64,000 nucleotides of DNA from Membranipora membranacea (lineage: Eukaryota; Bryozoa; Gymnolaemata; Cheilostomatida; Membraniporidae). The translations under genes were made by a program, and so were the position numbers. Where the stretch lies: contig OU612073.1 in NCBI GenBank assembly GCA_914767715.1, forward strand, positions 19,220,001-19,284,000, given 5' to 3'. Below the pieces are notes generated by a model, which was not told the DNA's origin, did no database searches, and saw only the letters and a program-made list of their open reading frames with translations. Each line of letters begins with the position of its first letter. The first letter of the stretch is position 1. Below are positions 27,001-38,400 of this stretch, piece by piece.

Positions 27001-30000
27001 CCCCCCCCCCCAAAACACAAGCAGTTAGATTCTAGCACTATGCACAAAAATCTGACACACATAACTTTGTTTGACAGTGCCTGACCATTGCTCTGTGAGC
27101 AGTTTGTGATAAAACCTTTTGTTTGGTTGATTGAGTTATAGTGTGTATATTGTATGTGTATGTTGAACATGGGTAACATGAATAATACAATGCCCATGAC
27201 TAGAAACTAAAACTAGGGATACTGGATGTATATCAGGAATAGTTGTAGATATAAAGATTATAGCTAGAAAATACAGTCACAATACTGACAGTGACTTCCG
27301 GCCAAACTTAATACATAATTCACAGTGGAGCTCTTAGCCATCTGACCTAGACGATGAGTGAGTTAATGCGTATAACAGCTAGTTATCAAAATTATTGACA
27401 CAAAATAAACATTGCAGGAGGTATCACCTGAACTTCAGCTAAAATATAATATAAATGATAATAAAATTAATGCATACAAATACAACTGTTTTATAAGCCT
27501 AAAACCAACTACACATGATGTCTGGTTCACCATACTTTTTACACTTGTATGGTCGGCTCATAATGGGAGCCGCTGTGGTTTATGTATATGGCCCTTTTGT
27601 CTTTGTTGCTGATTAGAGACCGAAGTTTAAGCGTTGAGCTTGCAAAACAAAGCCATCTCCAGTGCTTACCATGTTTTGTGAATGTATATATATCAGTATC
27701 CAGCATTGCTGCAGCTACATGTAACTCAATATCCGTTCCCCAAACACCAGATTGTGCCATATTGCTTTTCAGCAAGTAAGAACTGCTGCCGCTGAATTTA
27801 TTGATTTCCGCGGAATGTAAATTAGCATAGTCGCAGATCCATTTTCTGATTGATTTGTAGAAGCTCTCACATCCTGTAATCACATACGACAATGCCCTAA
27901 ATAGGCAATTGCCGTCACCCTCAATACATTTCACATCACCTGCTTGTTCTCTACTGAAGATTTTTCCATACCCTGTCTGGAGAATGGATGGGATGATGGT
28001 GTGTTTTTCAGGGGTACTGAAAGCCCAGGCGGCTTTTATTTGCCATTCCAGGTTGACAGGCTTCCATTCCAGATGGTCTTGTGGTAAACATTCCTGAGCA
28101 ATTATTACGTCAGGTTCACTTGATCTTCAAAAGCATAAATAACATGTCAACTTTGATGTAAGAACTAGTTTGATTCAATGGGTGTATCGAATAAACTGTA
28201 ATTAATTTCTAACCTTTTAATCCAAAATTAGGTACACAGTCACTTCATGACAATCACATTATTGCTAGAAAATCATGGTTCATTTCGTTTAAGACTTTTT
28301 GACAGATAATCTTTATAAGACAGCTTGGGGGGTGGTTGTTTTCGCGCGGCTTAAGCAATGTTTTACAGGGCAATATCAGGCCGCACAATATGAAAAGCTC
28401 GAAAGCGGTTATTTCTCCCAGTGTCACTTGTGACTGACTGTCATCACTCACAGGCAAATTTCTGATTGAGGTAGATTTCAAGATGAATGAATGGGGTGGT
28501 TGTTTTCGCGCGGCTCATGAACTTGCAAAGAACGACATATCATCCGTTGCGTCATTAAGTTCTGACCTACTAATCTGAAATTTGGTACACAGTCACCTTA
28601 TGACAATCACATTATGGCTGCCAAATCATGGTCCATGATGATTGAGATTTTTTGACAGATTATCTTTATAAGACACTTTGGGGGGTGGTTGTTTTTGCGC
28701 GGCTTAAGCAATGTTTTACAGGGCAATACCAGGCCGCACAATATGAAAAGCTCGAAAGCGGTTATTTCTCCCACTCTCACTTGTGACTGACTGTCATCAC
28801 TCACAGGCAAATTCTTGATTGAGGTAGATTTCAAGATGAATGAATGGGGTGGTTGTTTTCGCGCGGCTCATGAACTTGCAAAGAACGACATATCATCCGT
28901 TGTGTCATTAACTTCTGACCTACTAATCTGAAATTTGGTACACAGTCACCTTATGACAATCGAATTATGGCTGCCAAATCATGGTTCATTATGATTGAGA
29001 CTTTTTGACAGATAATCTTTATAAGACACTTTGGGGGGTGGTTGTTTTCACGCGGCTTAAGCAATATTTTACAGTCCAATACCAGGCGGCACAATATGAA
29101 AAACTCAAAAGTCGTTATTTCTCCAGGTCTCACATGTGACTGACTTTCATCACTCACAGGCAAATGCTTGATTAAGGTAGATTTCAAAGTGACTGAATGG
29201 GGTGGTTATTTTCGCGCGGCTCATGAACTTGCAAAGAACGACATATCATCCGTTGTGTCATTAAGTTCTGACCTACTAATCTGAAATTTGGTACACAGTC
29301 ACCTTATGACAATCGAATTATGGCTGCCAAATCATGGTTCATTATGATTGAGACTTTTTGACAGATAATCTTTATAAGACACTTTGGGGGGTGGTTGTTT
29401 TCGCGCGGCTTAAGCAATATTTTACAGTCCAATACCAGGCGGCACAATATGAAAAACTCAAAAGTCCTTATTTCTCCAGGTCTCACATGTGACTGACTTT
29501 CATCACTCACAGGCAAATGCTTGATTAAGGTAGATTTCAAGATGACTGAATGGGGTGGTTATTTTCGCGCGGCTCATGAACTTGCAAAGAACGACATATC
29601 ATCCGTTGTGTCATTAACTTCTACTTCACTTCACTTCATGACAATCACATTATTGCTAGGAAATCATGGTTCATTTCGTTTGAGACTTTTTGACAGATAA
29701 TCTTTATAAGACAGCTTTGGGGGTGGTTGTTTTCGCGTGGCTTAAGCAATATTTTACAGTGCAATACCCATCCTCACAATATGAAAAGCTCAAAAGTAAT
29801 TATTTCTCCCGCTCACACTTGTGACTGACTGCCATCACTCCTAGGCAAATGCTTGACGGAGGTAGATTTTATGATGAATGAATGGGGTGGTTGTTTTCGC
29901 GCTGCTCATGAACCTGCAATGAAAGTATGTGTGTTCTGTGGCAACTACACATCTATCCACTGTTGGCTTAGTGCACCTTTCTTCGCAAACCAGACATCTC

Positions 30001-31582
30001 TAAATCATAGGAGCTTCAAATAACTAGTGTTTGCGAAAAATAGATCCCCAAAGTACCATATGAAAAAGAGGCTTTATACACTCATTCAATGAGATACAAC
30101 CACCATCCCCATGGTACAACTTTGGCCATCGTAGTGGCAGCCAAAACATCATGGTATGCTCCACTTAGATGATCTGACCCATTTAGAATGGTGATAAACA
30201 GCTGGGCTCTCGATATGGACACTCACAAATAGGGGGGACAGTTTACAATAGGGGGGGGATGGTTTACAATAGGGGGGGGACAGTTTACAATAGGGGGGGG
30301 GACAGTTTACAATAGGCCTGTTTTTATTGTAAAGTGTCCCCGGGGACAGTTTACAATATTGTAAAGTGTCCCGGGGTTGTTTTCGCGCGGGGGACAGTTT
30401 ACAATACTACACCGGTTGCCATGAGAATAACTAGTCTAAGTGCTCAGATGACTGTAATGAGAACCACATTACATTATCAAACATGCTAAAACTGCGTGTT
30501 TGATAAGGTTATGCCACTTACTGGCATTGCAGCCGTCTGAGCGCATAGAATAGAGAATAAAATACATGACATACTACTTGCACATTATACTTTGCACTGA
30601 TACAAGCTCACATTTATTTCACAGGGTGTAGATGGAGTAATGGATGTCTTGGCCATATATGAGTCAGAACTAAGGACAAACATGCACCTGTCGGGTAAAT
30701 GTTTTATTCTCTGTGTTCCCACAAAAGCTGTACTTGATAACTTTGTTTACTCCAGCTAACAAGGTACATCTTCATTGTTCCTGTAAACATGTATAACATA
30801 TGGGTTATATTTGGTTGATTGGAGACCAAGAATAAACAATATGCTGCTTGTTGTGCTAAAGATACTGATACGAAATCTCATTAATAGTTGAGTACTTCCT
30901 GTATTCGGAATAAAGTACCATGAAACATGTATGAGTGCTTTGCCCTTTGGTTATCATAATCTGATTCATTTGGAAATGTGGATGTCCCCAGCTTAGTGTT
31001 CTAAGATAAGAATCATGATCCACAAACTGCATGTTTCTGAACCTTTGTGGAACATAACTGCAGTCACGTCTAGGATCACTTCAAGTGTTTAGTGATCATA
31101 CTGCCCATCCGTTTGAGATTTTACCTAGCCCTGCTGAATAGAGAAAGATGAGAAGAGCTTCATGACACATCCATTACCAGATATCACAAGAGAATTTTTC
31201 TTAATTTATTACTAGAATCTATGGCTGTATAGGAAGGTGTTTGTACTGAGAAAAGGGTGGTTAAAAAACAGAGAACATGCAAAATTTGTAGTTATATCGG
31301 AAAAGTGTTTTTCAGGAAACGTTCTCCAAACTGTTTCTTTCATTATTTTATTCCTAATGTAATTATTTGCGGTAATGATGTTAGAATGATGGTAGTTATG
31401 ATAGTGATAATAGGGTGACGTAGTTTAATTTTTGAATGGAACTAGTTTATTCCTTCATATGGGCGTTCCTCTGTGAATTAATAATATTCATCCATGCTGT
31501 ATGTTTGATTACAGGAGTCAGAGAGTTGAAGAGGATGCCCAGTGATATTGTTGTTAGAAGGGAGATGATTGCCAAAATCTGA
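21058..31582 (+). CDS. HAO1: 2-hydroxyacid oxidase (glycolate/lactate oxidase family)
   Basis: FMN-dependent oxidation of 2-hydroxyacids to 2-oxoacids with release of H2O2, normally in peroxisomes. Nine exons join in phase: 21058-21176, 21525-21676, 22151-22265, 22501-22626, 22993-23126, 23971-24074, 24593-24751, 30625-30694 and 31515-31582, giving 348 residues (human HAO1 has 370). Visible landmarks: [11 protein letters not shown] near residue 70, NIYIY with Tyr126, LPVIIKG with Lys215, [12 protein letters not shown] with catalytic His239 and Arg242, then YLDGGIRSG and FIGRPILWG, the phosphate-binding part of the FMN site. The C-terminus is AKI, a plausible PTS1 variant. Odd points: the usual active-site Trp is Phe104 and the Asp that supports the catalytic His aligns with Thr154; the loop after strand 4 is shortened. 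It may have a changed substrate or weak activity. HAO1 versus HAO2 assignment is uncertain. Intron 7 (5873 bp) carries a foldback transposon. Confidence 0.9.
23228..23865. mobile_element. Foldback/MITE-like element, copy 1 (oxidase intron 5)
   Basis: The left arm (from ATGCATGCCTACAAAAATTT, through GAACAAATAGAAGCCACTTGG and ACCATTCATACTG) is repeated inverted on the right (CAGTATGAATGGTAC ... AACAATGAAAATTGG ... TATGCATG). The same arms occur at 43.09-43.83 kb, so this is a dispersed family. There is no coding capacity. This copy lacks the outermost ~95 bp of the 43-kb copy's ends. Confidence 0.75.
24902..25097. repeat. Left tip: clustered TATTGTAAACTGTCCCC motifs
   Basis: TATTGTAAACTGTCCCC or its complement occurs at least six times, separated by C runs. 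One pair forms a palindrome around ACTTTACAATATTGTAAACT flanked by CCCGGGACA and TGTCCCGGG. The same cluster is present inverted at about 30216-30415. Likely terminal protein-binding sites or folding seeds of the element. Confidence 0.85.
25400..26560 (+). repeat. Left-arm ~350-bp repeats with GCCGCGCGAAAACAACC motif
   Basis: The motif GCCGCGCGAAAACAACCACC recurs about twice per unit, near 25413, 25577, 25766, 25928, 26116, 26281 and 26448, with some variants. It alternates between a 'TTCATGA' context and a 'GCTTAA' context. Each unit contains a fortuitous 75-80 codon frame, including [11 protein letters not shown], which is a by-product of the repeat and not a gene. Confidence 0.85.
27539..28124 (-). 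CDS. OTU-like cysteine protease domain inside foldback element
   Basis: OTU proteases are cysteine peptidases, mostly deubiquitinases. The open frame has about 65 residues of leader (including [19 protein letters not shown] and [20 protein letters not shown]), then [13 protein letters not shown], which holds the catalytic Asp and Cys of the family. Next come [20 protein letters not shown] and, near the end, [12 protein letters not shown], with the catalytic His followed by the usual aromatic residue. The domain is about 130 residues, normal for OTU. There is no ATG in the frame. An acceptor-like TTTTGAAG precedes position 28124, so an upstream exon is likely. All catalytic residues are intact. 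OTU domains are known passengers in several transposon types; here it is the only recognisable gene of the element. Confidence 0.85.
28226..30415 (-). repeat. Right-arm ~350-bp repeats and right tip
   Basis: This is the inverted counterpart of the left arm. The complement motif GGTGGTTGTTTTCGCGCGGC recurs near 28325, 28495, 28680, 28850, 29035, 29200, 29390, 29550, 29720 and 29885. Unit spacing is close to 353 bp, with neighbouring units nearly identical, which points to recent unit duplication or conversion. The right arm has more units than the left. Confidence 0.85.
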
Positions 31583-31826
31583 CTGCGTTTTCGATCTCCT
31601 TGACTGACATACATTATTAACAAAAATTATATGAACCAAGACATGAATTTTCAAGTTCAGTTAAATGAACAGTAAATGTACCTAGTTGTATGAGCTTGTT
31701 GCAGTTGCCTCAAAAAAAAAATTTGCCAGGGTAAAATTTGTAAAAACAGATCTGTATGGCACTCTATAATATTGAGACAGAAAACTTAGACAGCGGGATG
31801 AATGTTTTATTTTGTTTGTTCAATCT

Positions 31827-31832
31827 AATAAA
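31827..31832 (+). terminator. Polyadenylation signal of oxidase gene
   Basis: AATAAA lies about 245 bp after the oxidase stop codon, in AT-rich sequence. It is the first canonical hexamer that I see downstream. Confidence 0.55.
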
Positions 31833-32103
31833 CAGAAATTATGAAACCTATTGATCGACTGTCCAAGTGCCTCAGTGAAATTGTTCAATATAAATACATG
31901 TAGGATGTAGTAGTACTGGTACCATGGGGAATAGGACCATGGGAAATTTCTTAGTCTGAGAGGGATGGATCAAGTAATGGTTGATGTTCTGGCTTGGGTG
32001 CCAAGTGTGACGCTGCAACGTTGCAGTTTTCATCACCAAAACACAAAAACCAAAAAAGACATATCTCCTTGATAGTTACTTCTAGTTCTATCCTTTAGGA
32101 TTG

Positions 32104-32595
32104 TGAAATGAAAAGCAAGCTCGCTAACAGATTGCGCCATCTGACTATCCACAAAATATGAGCGGGTTGATGGCACTTATCAGCATGCCCACTATTTACT
32201 ACTCACAGTTTTGCACTAGCATCACAAAGTACAGTCTATTCCACTATTGCAACCCTATGCAACACATCTCTGAACCCAAGCATTATTAGGCCATGCAAGA
32301 CAATTGCATTATCAACAAGCTATGTTAAAAATGTTATTGTAGTGGTATAATTGGTGGCCCACCAGTGTAAGTCTACGGAATTTCTGTTATAAGTATAATC
32401 ATTAAAATAGTGCTGTGATCAAGGTAGTGATGGCAACGGGACAGGTATCTCGTCGAGACAGACAACTCTTGTTACATGTCAGGATTGATACTATAAATGG
32501 TTGTCGCTGGACAAAATTCTGCCTGCACCTGCACTCGAACCTGACCTATGACCCACAGTCCACAATCTTAACCACTACGCTATGTATTCCATATG
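32104..32595 (-). repeat. tRNA-derived SINE-like remnants
   Basis: 32104-32290 matches the body of the repeat at 34.9-35.2 kb (GCTAACAGATTGCGCCATCTG, given in part, then CCACTATTGCAACCCTATG). At 32520-32595 the minus strand shows TAGCGTAGTGGTTAAGATTG followed by GGTTCGAGTGC, an A-box/B-box pair. Both are too degraded for a working tRNA. Confidence 0.55.
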
Positions 32596-32599
32596 ACTT

Positions 32600-34905
32600 C
32601 ATAGGAAATTGAGACTATTTTATTATAAAACATAGCTATTAGTCATACTTTTTCTGTGATTATTATGAACGGCTTACAACACTACATAAAGCTTTCTTTA
32701 GGCATCTATAATTTGATAAATACTTGACAGAGTTTGATGAAACTTGGTCTCAACCTAGTTCCTTATGTTTAGATGATATATTACAAACTGAATTAAACTT
32801 AACATGTACCATTAGCTAATTGCACTAGTGAATAGTGGATGAATATCCATCATTCTTTTAAATTGTGATATCTGAAGAATGTTTTATCGGTATCGATATA
32901 TGTCTCGGTCTCATGTCGGTCTCGTCCCGAATTTTCTTGCTGTCTCGGTTTCGTCCCGTCTCGCCAAAATCAGACAATTTGCCATCACTAGATCAAAACT
33001 GTATCAAAAATAAATTCAAACATTTCATTCAACAAATGTCTACTGTCAAAAAAGTTGAAAAAATAATGTGTGTTAGAGAGTGGCCACCTAACATGAAGTT
33101 TGGGACGTATATTATGGCTATAAAGGTCATGCCTAGCCTGGGACACTAACTTGAGAACGAGATCTGAGATTTCATTGTTATTGTAGTTTTTTTATTTGTT
33201 TAGCGATTTTTAAACCCTCAAAATTATATCAACTAAATGAAAATTTGAAAAAATTAAGTCACCGGTCCCAATGCAAATGAATAGGAGCGAGTAATAACTG
33301 GGAGCATCTCAGACCCCTCACAACCCTTTGGTTTTATCAACACCAGGATTGGAAACACAGAGTAGCGGTGCGGATAATTCCAAAATTATCTGCCTAGCAG
33401 TTTAAGTTTATTCCCTGTGTATCAACCAATAACAAAAGAATTAGTAAATGTCTAGTACTGATCAATCATAAATACTTGTAACATCTGTGAATGGGTGTGT
33501 GTTGTTAACCTTGAGAATGCTATGAAGAGATTTTTGCACTGATGTCATATTTCATGGACCCCATGACTGGTTGCCGAGCATTTTAGAAATGTATTAGTCC
33601 ATTCGTCTACACGAAACGGCTTATTCTGCCTCCTTGTCCCTTGATTTTCTTTCCACGGTTGTTTCTCTTGCTTCCTCGGTTGTTTCTTTTACCATCATTG
33701 TTTCCTCTACCTCCATCATTGTTACTCCTAAGACAGTACTGTGTAAACTGTCTGCAAGTTTTCGTATTTTTTGCACTTTTAAGAGGGGTTGTGGGCGGTG
33801 GACCAATGGTTATATCAAACCTTACCATATAACTTAACTATTTCCTATCTTATATATGGCCGCAAGCAACTCAATGCTACAGCTGATCGCTTTGTAAAGT
33901 ATCTCACTAACTTTTTAAAGGTAGTTAATACTATGTATCCCGAGATTTCAATTGTTTGCCCTTTTGATAGTACATCAAGCAAAGCATAGCATATACTTAA
34001 TTAAATTTCTCTAATAACATTACATACATTGATCTATGAATTCATATCAGCAATAACATGTCACTTTCACTGTCACATGACAATAAGGCTGGGTTTTGGA
34101 GAGCTCAAAAAGAGTTGTTCATATGACTAATGAGGATAACTCACAGATGTGATGCACTCTGTTGATTTACAGCCTAATTGATGCAATTCAGTCCGCATTT
34201 GCAGAAATTGGGTTGTCACAAACCCTGACAGCTCACCGAGTGGCTGAAATTCCTGGTTTTTTACATGCAACTGAGCAAGACTCCAAATTAGACCATGGTC
34301 TATAGCCACCGATCTGACCTATATCAAAAGGATGTGAAGTTTTGATTGGGGTCAACATTGGACATACCTGGTAAAATATTAAAATGATAAATGGACTCAG
34401 TTATTTAAAGTAAAAAATGCTCAGTTGTAGTTATCTCCTCCTTACTTTTCCAAAATCCATCTCCTTCCTACAGTTTTTAATTCAGAATAACCACATTTGG
34501 TCAACTGAATCGTTAGTCAGTCAGTTAACTATTCCTTCATTTTTTTCTGCAAAAAGCTCAAAATCTGACAAAAAATCTTTAAGTTCATGTTTTTCTGTTT
34601 GGGCAGTTTCATTTTGACATGGTAATTCACAGAGATCTGGTTTTTTTTGGAGCATCAGTTCATCACATTATCTAATTACGCGTCTGAGGGCATGTTTGAA
34701 ATAATTTTTAACACATTTTAAAATGCGATTTACTTTCTCACTACAGTGTTTATTTCAGCCATCAGTGCCGTGGCATTGTTGCGCAATGCAGTTCAAAGGG
34801 CATATATAGTTGTAGTTTCTATGCCATTGTATACAGTTTCAAACAAATTTCAATTGCCATTTATCAAAGGAGTTGAACAATTTACAAATGACAATGGAGA
34901 TGCTA
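32600..34905. other. Gene-free stretch with low-complexity patch
   Basis: No gene recognised. At 33640-33760 a pyrimidine-rich patch gives a minus-strand frame rich in Arg, Asn and Gly (RNNRG repeats), which looks like simple sequence and not an RNA-binding protein. Confidence 0.5.
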
Positions 34906-34909
34906 TACT

Positions 34910-35200
34910 GGAGAGGTATATACCCGAGGGTGCTGGGTGCTGGAACAATCAACAATGAAAGCTCCCCCAGTGGGACTCGAACCCACAACTCCTGCGGCAC
35001 TAATCGCCTGGCAGTGAATAGCAAGCGCGCTAACCGATTGCGCCATCTCACCATCCCCAAAAAAGAATGGGTCGATGGCGCTGATTAGATAGCCCGCTAT
35101 TCACTACTCGGAGTTGTGTTCTCTCATCCCACAGCACATTCCATTCCACCATTGCCACCCTATGAAACACAGCGTACGTGTTAGGGTTATTGGCCTTACA
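34910..35200 (-). repeat. tRNA-derived SINE, longer copy
   Basis: On the minus strand GATGGCGCAATCGGTTAGCG (A box) is followed by GTGGGTTCGAGTCCCAC (B box with an intact T-stem). The 5' and 3' acceptor halves do not pair and the anticodon region is not standard, so this is not a functional tRNA. The plus-strand flank AGAGGTATATACCCGAGGGT and a non-tRNA body up to about 35200 belong to the same unit. Confidence 0.65.
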
Positions 35201-35311
35201 TGGCCCATTGCTGGGACCCCTTGTAGTAGGTTTAGCTGTCTTTCCAGCTTGTCAGCATGTCTTTCCATGCTGTCACATGTCTTTCCATGAGTCAGTCAGT
35301 AGACAAGTACA

Positions 35312-35418
35312 CAGGAGAGGTATACACCCGAGGGTGCTGGGGGCTGGAACAATCAACAATGAAAGCTCCCCCAGTGGGACTCGAACCCACAACTCCTGCG
35401 GCACTAATCGCCTGGCTA
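35312..35418 (-). repeat. tRNA-derived SINE, truncated copy
   Basis: About 105 bp, nearly identical to 34910-35011 and in the same orientation, ending abruptly inside the tRNA-like part at CGCCTGGC. The near identity suggests recent duplication or insertion. Confidence 0.7.
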
Positions 35419-35429
35419 TACTGAATTTA

Positions 35430-38400
35430 AACAAAAGAAAAGTTCTGTTGGTTACTAAGTTTTCAGTGTAGATTTTGGGGACAGTTTGACAGCTACCCAT
35501 CAAATTCTATCAGAATGACTATATAGCTCAAATTAATTAATCTTCACTATTCTTCATACATAATCAGAAATTTCCAGAATCTAAATATGACTCGATAATC
35601 TTTTTTGTCCTGTTGTATTGCACTTTATACAGTCTAATCTGCACTTTTACCTCGAGAGATTTTTTGAGTGATATATGCAGCGCTAGATATTTTGTAATTC
35701 CTGCTCAGACCAAATACATTTTCCAACCAGTATCACAAACTCAAAACCCCAGATCTGATAAAAAAAATTGGCTTATATTGAGTGTGCCCCGTTTTTTTAT
35801 ACCAACTAATATCATATCATATTATGTTGAATCAGTAGGCTCTACTGGCTGGCTGGTAATGTATTTACATTTGTGCAATCGACCATGACACCTTCTCGAC
35901 ATTCAGTTATCAACACTCCCTTCACTCAGCCAAACCATGGTCCATGCTTCTAAAAATTATACAAGGTCACTTTACTCTTGGCTAGCCGGGATAACCTTCT
36001 TCCAGGAGATATTACACAGCCAAGTAGAGAGTGGTAGGGTAGAGGTGTTTATGCTATACCATCCTCACTTAATATGCTTCTATATTCCGAAACATGGCAT
36101 GGATTTGGCTTTTTCATCCATTCAGATTTCCTATGAATTAGATTTTGCCTATTTTACAGCAAGACAAGTCTGAGCGGGATGCTGCAAAGATGTTGCCAGG
36201 TCCAATGGATACTGTCCAAGAATAGCATTTTCAAAATACACCCAAATATTTGAGGTTAAATTTCACACGAATGTGTATTTCTGAGTTGGTCTTCTATGGA
36301 TTTAATCATCCCAATGTTTTTATCATTGAAAAACAATGATATAATTATACTGGATGCGTATAGGATTATGATAACAGTGTGTCTGGAGGGCTCACCCCTA
36401 ATAACACACATAATATTCTTTGTGAAATATTCTGCTGTATAGTGAGCTAGTATCTGTATGATCGACCTTGGTACATTTATCACCATTTAGGAATTTAATT
36501 CCAGAAATAACAAAAAAAGGACAGGACCAGTGACAGCATTTATATGATGGTGGAAATTGCGTTTTTTTTTTCAAAATCTTGCCCTGGGGCTGCATCTATA
36601 CTGCAGCAAGTTTTAATGTTGTCACTTTTGCCGATTCAGTAAGCCAAACAGGTGGGCTGCCTCCATATCTCCTCCTAAACAACAAATCTGAGCTGGCCTC
36701 CAAACAAAATTCGAAGCATTTCTTCACGCAGTGCATTGGAACATTCCAAGTAAAATTGAGGCCTAAGCTGTATAAAGATATCAGTGTATTGTTGTTGGAG
36801 CAATAACAGACATTGTTTTCTCGGAGTGAATTTTCTAATCCCTCAAGAAAATCTTATTTGAAAACAACAAGTTTTATTACATTCTCTGTCTTTCATTACA
36901 ATGGAAAAATTTGTTACTGTTGTGCCTTGTTTATGTATTCCAAAGGATTTAAAGGCAATTGGAATATCAAAACCTGAGGATAACCTTTGTGTCTCAAGAC
37001 TTGTCGCTTCTTATAAAATTTGTGTATTAAAGTGTTTGTAAAGGAACAGGGTTCTTGGTATCATTTTTGAGCTTGAATTGAGATTAAGACAGCTATCACA
37101 CATGCATTTGCATGAAAAATAAGTCTTCAGGGTTACTTGGTCTGGTAGGTTTGGGGGTCATAAGTTAACACTATTGAGTTGCCTACTCATGCACAGCCAA
37201 ACTTGTCCAGGCGATTTGTAATGAGCCTATTATGGGGGAAATACAGTAATAGTAGTGACTATTGTGGTTAGATAACAACTTTTGCAAATACATGACAAAG
37301 TCACTCGCAAGTCTGTCGATGACATAAAAGTTCAAATTTAATGAGTTGAGACTGCTAATCAAAACAACCTTCATTTCTGTTATGAGCCCATGTTGAAGAA
37401 GAGATTAGAAGAACCACTGTACCAAAGATTATAAATACTGACTGTACATTACAATCAATGACTATGACCCATTCCCTGTCCACAGCTTTTCAAGCGAGTG
37501 ATTTTCATTTCATACCGCTGCGCTTGTTTGCTCTGTTTAAATAAGATTACACTGGAGCAATGGATTCTTCCTGCTGACAAAGCCTTGCTTATTTCAGATT
37601 TACCTAAAAATGGTCCATACAATGCTTTATGGTTAGTACCAAATCTTGCGATAATATCAAACACTAGCCCCCCAAATAAGCTCCATACTGATGAAATAAC
37701 TCAAAAACTCAACAAATTAATTTCCTATGTGACTGATGTGTGCTTTGACATAGGTTCTCATATGGCATGCTGCACTCAGTCAGTTATATTGATAGTCCAT
37801 GTTTAGATGTGCTGAGTATCTGTGATGCACAGATAGACAAGATCTGATGTAAAATAATATAGAAAGTTTCTCAAGGTATTCCACTGCTTACACGATTATC
37901 AATACTCTTCTCTTTAGGAGGCAGTCAAATTCATTTACATTTTTCATCACCCTGAAGTCCGAAATAACTAGATGACAATTTTATATACTTCAATTTACTT
38001 TGTGACTTGTAAATTCCAGTTTTTGATGTAAACAACAAAGTTTACCCGTGAAAATCTTGTGAGTCCAAACATCAGAATATATTTGCAAAAATTGTTGTAA
38101 AGATTCTCAAAACTTCAAATCACTCAGTATTAATCATCGCATGCTTTGGATTTTAACATCATCCTAATGCCTGAAATGTCGAGATTTAAAAACAAATTAT
38201 TTTAGATTTTTGTGCAAATTAGAAAAACATCCAGTCTACATGTGTAAATTTTGTATCTTCCATTGAAATTCTATTGAAAGCCACTAATCATAAAGCATAA
38301 CAGCTGAAGACAGAGTTTGATTGGAATGTCATATCTTAGTATTTATAATCTTCAATACAATCCATGTAGCCACAATCTCATTTATTCATCAAAAAAATAT

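Larger units (their letters stand above)
24902..30415. mobile_element. ~5.5-kb foldback element with OTU protease gene
   Basis: The two ends are inverted copies starting CCGGTGTAGTATTGTAAACT. The arms (about 24902-26560 and 28226-30415) are made of ~350-bp repeats, forward on the left and reverse on the right: roughly three units on the left and four to five on the right. The non-repeated core encodes an OTU domain on the minus strand. No transposase or helicase is recognisable, so the element is probably non-autonomous. No clear target-site duplication is visible; TTAGTC precedes the left tip and TTGCCA follows the right. It sits wholly inside intron 7 of the oxidase gene. The architecture resembles foldback or long-TIR Mutator-type elements; the family is not assigned. 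Confidence 0.85.

Noticed and set aside
25761-29540. Six similar 75-78 codon frames on both strands in oxidase intron 7
   Set aside because: They come from the ~350-bp repeat units of the foldback element; they vary like non-coding sequence and resemble no family.
24880-30420. CRISPR-like array because of regular repeats
   Set aside because: Units are ~350 bp, inverted between arms and in a eukaryotic intron; no spacers or cas genes.
33607-33828. Arg/Asn/Gly-rich RGG-like protein on the minus strand
   Set aside because: Overlapping frames on both strands show it is low-complexity sequence; no exon context.
34968-35057. Functional tRNA gene on the minus strand
   Set aside because: A and B boxes and the T-stem are good, but the acceptor stem does not pair and the anticodon arm is abnormal; copies are dispersed, so it is SINE-like.
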